From positions 62,001-126,000 of the forward strand of contig JAIQDT010003862.1 of the NCBI GenBank assembly GCA_021521415.1: 64,000 nt of DNA, given 5' to 3'. The stretch's first letter is position 1. Every line of letters starts with the position of its first letter. Source of the DNA: Bidens hawaiensis. Its lineage: Eukaryota; Streptophyta; Magnoliopsida; Asterales; Asteraceae. Made by a program: the position numbers and the translations under genes. Below, piece by piece: positions 58,060-64,000 of the stretch. The notes beneath the pieces were generated by a model. The model was given only the letters and a program-made list of their open reading frames with translations. It searched no databases and was not told the DNA's origin.

Positions 58060-61000
58060 TTATCTCGAAGTAGGTTGCGCAGAGAACAGGTGCGGGTACT
58101 TGATCTTCATTTGATCTTCCCTTTCCCATGTAAACTCGGCTCTGCGCTTGGACTCCCAACGAATTTTCACGATAGGGATACGACTGCGCTTGGTTTGCTT
58201 TACCTCGCGATCCATAATCTCAACAGGCTTCTCAACGAAATGCATAGTTTCATCAACTTGAACTTCATCAAGTGGAATGTGAAGGTTCTCGTCAGCTAAA
58301 CACTTCTTGAGATTGGATACATGGAACGTTGGATGCACATTACTGAGCGCGGGCGGCAGGTCAAGTCTGTAGGCAACTTTTCCCACACGTGCGAGAATCT
58401 TGAATGGACCAACATAACGAGGAGCAAGCTTACCTTTCTTCCCAAAGCGGACAACACCTTTCCAGGGCGACACTTTGAGGAGAACAAGATCACCAACTTG
58501 AAATTCGAGAGGCTTTCGCCTACGATCTGCGTAACTCTTCTGTCGGCTTCTGGCAGTCAGCAGATGATCACGGATCTTGGCGATTTTATCGGTTGTCTCT
58601 TGAACAAGTTCGGGTCCTGTGATTTGAGTTTCACCCACTTCGCTCCAACAAATCGGGGAGCGGCACTTACGACCGTAAAGTGCTTCAAATGGGGCCATAC
58701 CAATACTGGAATGATAGCTGTTATTATAAGAGAACTCGATCAAAGGCAGGTGTGAATCCCAATTACCTCCAAAATCAAGAACACAAGATCGGAGCATATC
58801 CTCAAGAGTTTGAATAGTTCGCTCAGACTGACCGTCAGTCTGAGGATGATATGCCGTACTTATGTCCAAGCGAGTTCCTAACGCAGATTGGAGAGATTTC
58901 CAAAAGCGGGATATAAAACGGCCATCGCGATCGGATATGATGCTCAAAGGAGTACCATGGCGGCAGACAATTTCCTTGACATAAAGCTGCGCGAGTTGCT
59001 CAACACGGTAGTTTTCACGAATGGGCAGAAAGTGAGCAGACTTAGTCAAACGATCCACTATTACCCAAATGCTATCATGTTTGCTTGCTGTCAAAGGTAA
59101 CTTGGTAATAAAGTCCATCGCTACACATTCTCATTTCCACGTAGGAATTTCTGGTTGTTCGAGCAAACCAGATGGGCGTTGGTGTTCAGCTTTTACTTTA
59201 GAACAAGTCAGGCATCTAGCTACGAACACAGCAATATCCTTTTTCATACCGGGCCACCAATAAGTAATGCGCAAATCCTTGTACATCTTATCAGCGCCGG
59301 GATGAATAGAATACCGAGATTTGTGCGCTTCACTCAGGATATCAGCGCGAAGATTCTCATCAAAGGGAATCCAGATGCGATTGAGATAGCAGAGAATTCC
59401 ACTCAGATTAGGCACAAAATGCGCTTCCGCGCCACACGCTAACTCGGCGCGAAGGTTACCATTACTGATGGATGCGCGCTGCGCGTCACGAATACGCGAT
59501 TCAAGGTTGCTTTGAATCGGCGCAAAGTGAAGATGCGTGCGCGGCAAGATACAGTTAAGCTGGCAGGGTTTTCGGCTGAGCGCATCGGCTACCACATTAG
59601 CCTTACCAGGATGATACCGGATCTCACAATCGTAATCGCTGATGAGTTCGTTCCATCGGCGTTGTCTCATGTTAAGTTCCTTCTGATCAAAGATATGCTG
59701 AAGGCTTTTATGGTCAGTGTAGAGGATACACTTAGTACCATAAAGGTAGTGTCTCCAGATCTTTAAGGCAAATACAACTGCACCAAGTTCGAGGTCGTGA
59801 GTTGTATAATTCTTTTCATGGACCTTGAGTTGCCTTGATGCGTAAGCGATAACCTTGCCTCGTTGCATAAGAACACAACCGAGACCTTGGTTGGAGGCAT
59901 CGCAGTACACGACAAAATCATCATTACCCTCAGGTAGCGCAAGAACAGGAGCTTCACACAACAAACGCTTGAGCGATAGAAAGGCTTCTTCTTGCTTCGA
60001 GCCCCAAATATACGGTTTACCTTTGTGCGTTAGAGCTGTTAAAGGCAGTGCGATCTTTGAGAAGTTCGAAATGAATCGCCGGTAGTAACCAGCTAAGCCC
60101 AGAAAGGAACGGATCTCGGAAGGAGAGGATGGCGTAATCCAGTTCTTGATTGCTTCAATTTTGGATGGGTCGACATGAATACCCATCTTGTTAACAACAT
60201 GACCAAGAAACTGTACTTCATCAGACCAGAATTCACACTTGGAAAGCTTAGCATAGAGTTGCTCAGCTCTAAGCTTTTGCAACACCAACCGAAGATGTTG
60301 CTCGTGCTCGGCCTTGGTCTTAGAATACACCAGAACATCATCGATAAACACAATCACGAATTTATCCAAGAAAGGCCTACACACCCGATTCATTAGATCC
60401 ATGAAAACGGCGGGTGCGTTGGTTAAACCGAAGGACATGACCAAGAATTCAAAATGGCCATAACGAGTTCGAAAAGCAGTCTTCGGAACATCTTCATCGC
60501 GGATGCGCAACTGGTGATAGCCAGAGCGGAGATCAATCTTCGAGAAACAAGAGGCACCTTGGAGTTGATCAAAGAGGTCGTCAATACGCGGTAAGGGATA
60601 CCGGTTTTTAATGGTGAGTTTGTTCAACTCGCGGTAATCAATACACATGCGAAACGATCCATCTTTCTTTTTAACGAACAACACCGGAGCACCCCAGGGC
60701 GAAGAGCTAGGGCGGATGAATCCTTTAGCAGTCAACTCTTTAAGTTGGCTTGCCAATTCTTGCATCTCAGCGGGTGCAAGACGATAAGGAGATTTGGCTA
60801 CGGGGGAAGCACCAGGGACAAGATCAATACGGAACTCGACTTCACGAGCGGGAGGGATACCAGGAAGATCATCAGGAAAAACTTCAGGGAAATCACGCAC
60901 AACAGGGATATCGCGAAGCTTCTTTTCTTCAGCAGGCTTAACCACATGGGCTAAGAATGCAATACACTTCTTCCGCATGAGTCTTTGGGCTTCGGCGCAA

Positions 61001-62676
61001 GACATAAGCTTAAGACCACTGGAGGGTTTTTCGCCGTAGATATGAAGATCACCATTTTCTCGAGGAATGCGAATCAACTTCTTGGCGCAAATAACTTCGG
61101 CGCGATTCTTCGAGAGCCAGTCCATACCAATGATAACATCAAAGCTTCCAAGAGGCATAGGGATGAGGTCGATCAGAAAATCGTTTTCGTTAAGGTTAAG
61201 CGTGCAATCCTTAATCACGGAGTTAATTAAAACAGTTTCACCATTAGCCAATTCAACTGAAAAATTCTCTTTTAAATCGCTGCGCGGTCGCGCAAGCTTC
61301 TGCTCGAAGGCGCGAGAGATAAAACTTCGATCGGCGCCAGTATCAAAAAGTACAGAAGCATAAAATCCGTTAAGCAAAAATGTACCATTAACTACGTCAT
61401 TATTTGCTTGCGCTTGGTGCGCGGTTATGTTAAAAGCTCGTCCACGCGTCACTTGGTTTGAAATCTGGTTCACCGGATTCGCCTGTGTGATTTGCACTTG
61501 TAGTCTCGGGCACGCGTTCCGGAAATGACTGGGATCACCGCAGTTAAAGCACGATCTGGGTCGTGGGTTTTGGTAGGTTGGTTGTGGGTTCTGCGGGTAG
61601 ACTGGTGGTGTTGGCGCAATTGGATTGGCGGGAAGGACTCTACAGTTCTCAGCAGTGTGACCAGTACGGCCACATCGGTTACAAAGTCGACACGGGGTTT
61701 GGGTTGGGTGGTGAAATCTACAGGTTGGGCAAAAGGGATGGTTTCCTGTGTAAGGTTTCTTAGTTGGCGGGGCAGGGAGTGCTGGATTGGTTAAGGCATA
61801 GTTGTGGACTACAGGAGGTGTTGGGTAGGTTGACAGTGGGTTAGGCGCGTAAACTGGTGGTTGATAAATGGGTTGCTGGACAATGGGCGGGTTGGTAAGC
61901 GCGTAAGCTTGTCTGCGCCTACGTTTCTGGTTATGGTTTGAGGATTCTGGTTTGGTTTCTGTTGGTTCAGGGACAGTCTTGGTGAGTTTGGTCTTTTCTG
62001 TTCCCCGCAGGAACAGGGTTCCTGCTCTGACATGGTTGTCGCTGAGCACAGCGGCCAACTCAATGGCGTCAGAGAGGGTTACTGGGTTTCTGGCCCATAC
62101 AGAATCTTGAATTTCCATGGGGAGACCCCCAAGGAATTTCTCTATGGCTCGGCGGGAAGGGGTAACAAGGTGAGGGACCAGTAAGCTTAGCTCGTGGAAG
62201 CGCGTCGCGTACTCGCGCGCTTCACCGCTGTATTGCTTAAGATTCCAAAATTCTTCCTCCAGGCGCTTTACTTCGTTGGGAGGGCAGAATTCTCGCGTCA
62301 AGAGATCCTTAAATTCCTCCCAGAGTATGCTGGAAGCAGCTTCTGCGCCACGCGCATGAGCTACTCCATTCCACCATGTAAGCGCTCTGGATTCCAGGAC
62401 ACTGGAAGCATATAGGGTTCGTCTGTCTGAGGGGCATTGGGTGTGGAGGAAAGTGTTTTCTATCTTCTCAAGCCACTGGAGCATCACGGTGGCTCCTTCA
62501 AGACCTGTGAACTTTGGAGGGTTACCCGCGTTAAAGGACTTAATGTTGTAACCAGAGGTGTTGGTATTGTTTTGGCTCAAAGCTTGGGCTATTGCGGCGG
62601 CCATTTCCTGGGAACGTTGCTGTCTACGCATGCGCGAGGCTTCTCTTCTCTGAAATCGGCGAGATAGCGGAGGCAT
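58060..62676 (-). pseudogene. Ty3/gypsy chromovirus gag-pol (1539 codons, one nonsense codon)
   Basis: A single frame encodes the whole polyprotein. Gag occupies about residues 55-215. Zinc knuckles follow near 332 ([14 protein letters not shown]) and 375 ([14 protein letters not shown]). Protease is near 444 ([12 protein letters not shown]). Reverse transcriptase comes next ([16 protein letters not shown], then FIDDVLVYS near 777). RNase H ([13 protein letters not shown]) is near 924. Integrase starts with an HHCC finger near 1125 and ends in a chromodomain-like tail. The only break is a TGA at 59131-59133, where the left-hand relative (3-1346) has TGG. The frame stays open on both sides and reaches 58060. 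Read-through or complementation could matter, but as written the integrase core is cut off. Confidence 0.95.
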
Positions 62677-63315
62677 TCTATAAAAGTTTTAATTTTAGTT
62701 AATATCTTGGTTTTATCGCGAAGTATAACTTTATAAAGCTTGGTTTCACGGAGTTAGATACTATCAAAAGTTAAAGTAGATTAAATGACTTTAAATGCAG
62801 ACTTAATAAAGGTAACAAATTCGAATCAAGAATCGACAATTCATGTATCACCATGACTTTCCGAATTCCCAATTTAAAATATACGAGCAAACGAGTATTG
62901 GAGATTGACGATTCATGTATCACCATGACTTTTCAATCTTCAATATAAAACATACAAGAAAATGAGTATTGGAGGTTGACAATTCATGTATCACCATGAC
63001 TTTTCAAGTCTCCAACCTCAGAACATAATCGTAAAGGGAAATTGAAAATCAACTATTCATGTATCACCATGACTTTTCGGATTTTCAAATCCAACAAACG
63101 AACATGTAAGTAAAATCAATAAAAATCGAAATTCAACAAAAATCGAAATATCGCGAAATAAAACATAAAATCATATACTGCGCAAGCGCGAGCATATTTA
63201 TAAACAACGAGTAATTAACAATAAGCGTGCAAACATGAGATTTCTCTCATGCGCGAGAAGGGACTCTTAGGTATTCTAGGTCGTTACGTCTAACCACCTA
63301 TCCTAAAGTCAACGA
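62677..63315 (-). repeat. Leader with four copies of a 22-bp motif
   Basis: Between primer site and gag, ATTCATGTATCACCATGACT occurs at 62839, 62911, 62982 and 63055 (plus-strand reading), spaced 71-73 bp. Around it GTATTGGAG and AACATA segments also repeat. It is the untranslated leader of the gypsy transcript, where packaging or dimerisation signals would be expected; that role is inferred. Confidence 0.75.
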
Positions 63316-63327
63316 GCTCTGATACCA
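63316..63327 (-). other. Primer-binding site (tRNA-iMet)
   Basis: The minus strand reads TGGTATCAGAGC, the classic plant complement of initiator-Met tRNA. It is three bases from the LTR edge at 63331. Confidence 0.9.
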
Positions 63328-63330
63328 ATC

Positions 63331-64000
63331 TGTAACACCCCGACCAAAGGCGGATTATACATCGGGGCGCCACATATTGTTTCATTACTCGTGACACTAT
63401 TGGGTGTCAATATTTAATAAATACATTCATTCGCGCACGCGCAAGGTAAACAAGATAACATAAAACATCATAAATCAATATATTATAAATCATAATGTTC
63501 GAACAGCAATAACTTGTCTTGATACATTTTAATCTAGGTCCAAAATAAAGAAAACTTCCTATGTGTCCACAAGCTCCAAACAGCTACTGCAAACCTGAAC
63601 ATGTGTTAAAATAAACGTCAAACACTTGCGTGTTGGTGAGAAATCAAGTTTGATACAATACATAGATAACAATAAATCTGCGCGCAACATGTGTATGTCT
63701 GGTTTTCAACAAGGGTGTAATCTGATCGGGACCAACTCTAAGATTCATAAGACTGCCAGTGCTCACAATTGAGCTCACAAACAAGACAAACTGTGCATGT
63801 GTAAACAAAAGAGAAAATCATAAACGATAGTTCTCCCGTGTTCATCTAATGGTACCATGAGAACTGCGGAATAGACCGACAAGACGGTTAATGATCCACA
63901 CATACAAATAAACAGCCAAGTCTACGTCCTCAACACATGGGATACTGCGCGACTAAAGTTCATAAACAAGTTTAAGACTCTAAGTTTGTATGAACACATG
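63331..64000 (-). mobile_element. 5' LTR of the right gypsy element, partial
   Basis: It begins TGTAACACCCCGACC and runs off the window. All 670 visible bases match 55957-56626 by eye. The full LTR should end near 65399, followed by the target duplication and the rest of the hAT element. Confidence 0.93.

Noticed and set aside
58060..62676. A functional autonomous retrotransposon
   Set aside because: The frame is almost whole, but the nonsense codon at 59131-59133 separates the integrase core from the rest.

Overview
This is a nuclear plant DNA window, most likely from a eudicot; an Asteraceae-like genome is my guess and is not proven. The evidence is AT-rich intergenic DNA, genes with GT-AG introns, LTR retrotransposons primed by plant initiator-Met-type tRNA, Helitrons, a MULE, a hAT element, SINEs and a fragment of plastid rpoB. 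There are no bacterial operons, CRISPR arrays, rRNA genes or convincing tRNA genes. Most of the window is mobile DNA. Only one complete protein gene can be reconstructed: a five-exon, 236-residue predicted plastid membrane protein on the minus strand (15364-18098). A second locus (35348-37063) keeps six well-formed 3' exons of an LCAT-like acyltransferase/phospholipase, but its catalytic-serine exon is not seen.

Layout, left to right. 1-3675: 3' end of a Ty3/gypsy chromovirus (plus strand) with a 2.3 kb LTR carrying a 55-bp tandem repeat. 4175-7790: copy A of a dispersed duplication, containing a complete 1.1 kb MULE with a perfect 9-bp target duplication. 7803-8015 and 13040-13143: two remnants of a trehalose-6-phosphate phosphatase gene on either side of a decayed minus-strand gypsy element (8234-13039). 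13144-15363: a duplicated exon-like segment, then empty DNA. 15364-18098: the plastid-protein gene, with a SINE and an LCAT-like fragment in intron 2. 20621-23483: a Helitron candidate with an IF-2 GTPase fragment, a perfect 41-bp palindrome and a SINE with a 15-bp target duplication. 25698-30219: a solo LTR nested in the opposite orientation inside a related solo LTR, both with 5-bp target duplications. 30225-34445: decayed Helitron sequence with Pif1-type helicase remnants and a Helitron-like 3' hairpin. 35348-37063: the LCAT-like exons with an intronic minisatellite. 39007-44382: another Helitron candidate. 45150-48298: duplication copies B and C, with plastid rpoB DNA inserted in B.

48299-52443 is a gypsy element of another lineage, cut off inside its RNase H region and joined to HD-Zip homeobox sequence. 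That sequence is a 437-bp tandem array repeating a TATA box, 5' leader and homeodomain exon (three copies, the last truncated). 53813-55956 is a BED-finger hAT transposase gene interrupted by a recent minus-strand gypsy element of the same family as the one at the left edge (55957 to beyond 64000). That element's two LTRs look identical over the 670 bases available, and its gag-pol frame is broken by one nonsense codon.

The window contains no metabolic or regulatory operon. What it records is nested transposition, gene-fragment capture and local duplication. The observations most worth following up are the HD-Zip promoter/exon array, the three-copy dispersed duplication with its plastid insert, and the nested inverted solo LTRs.
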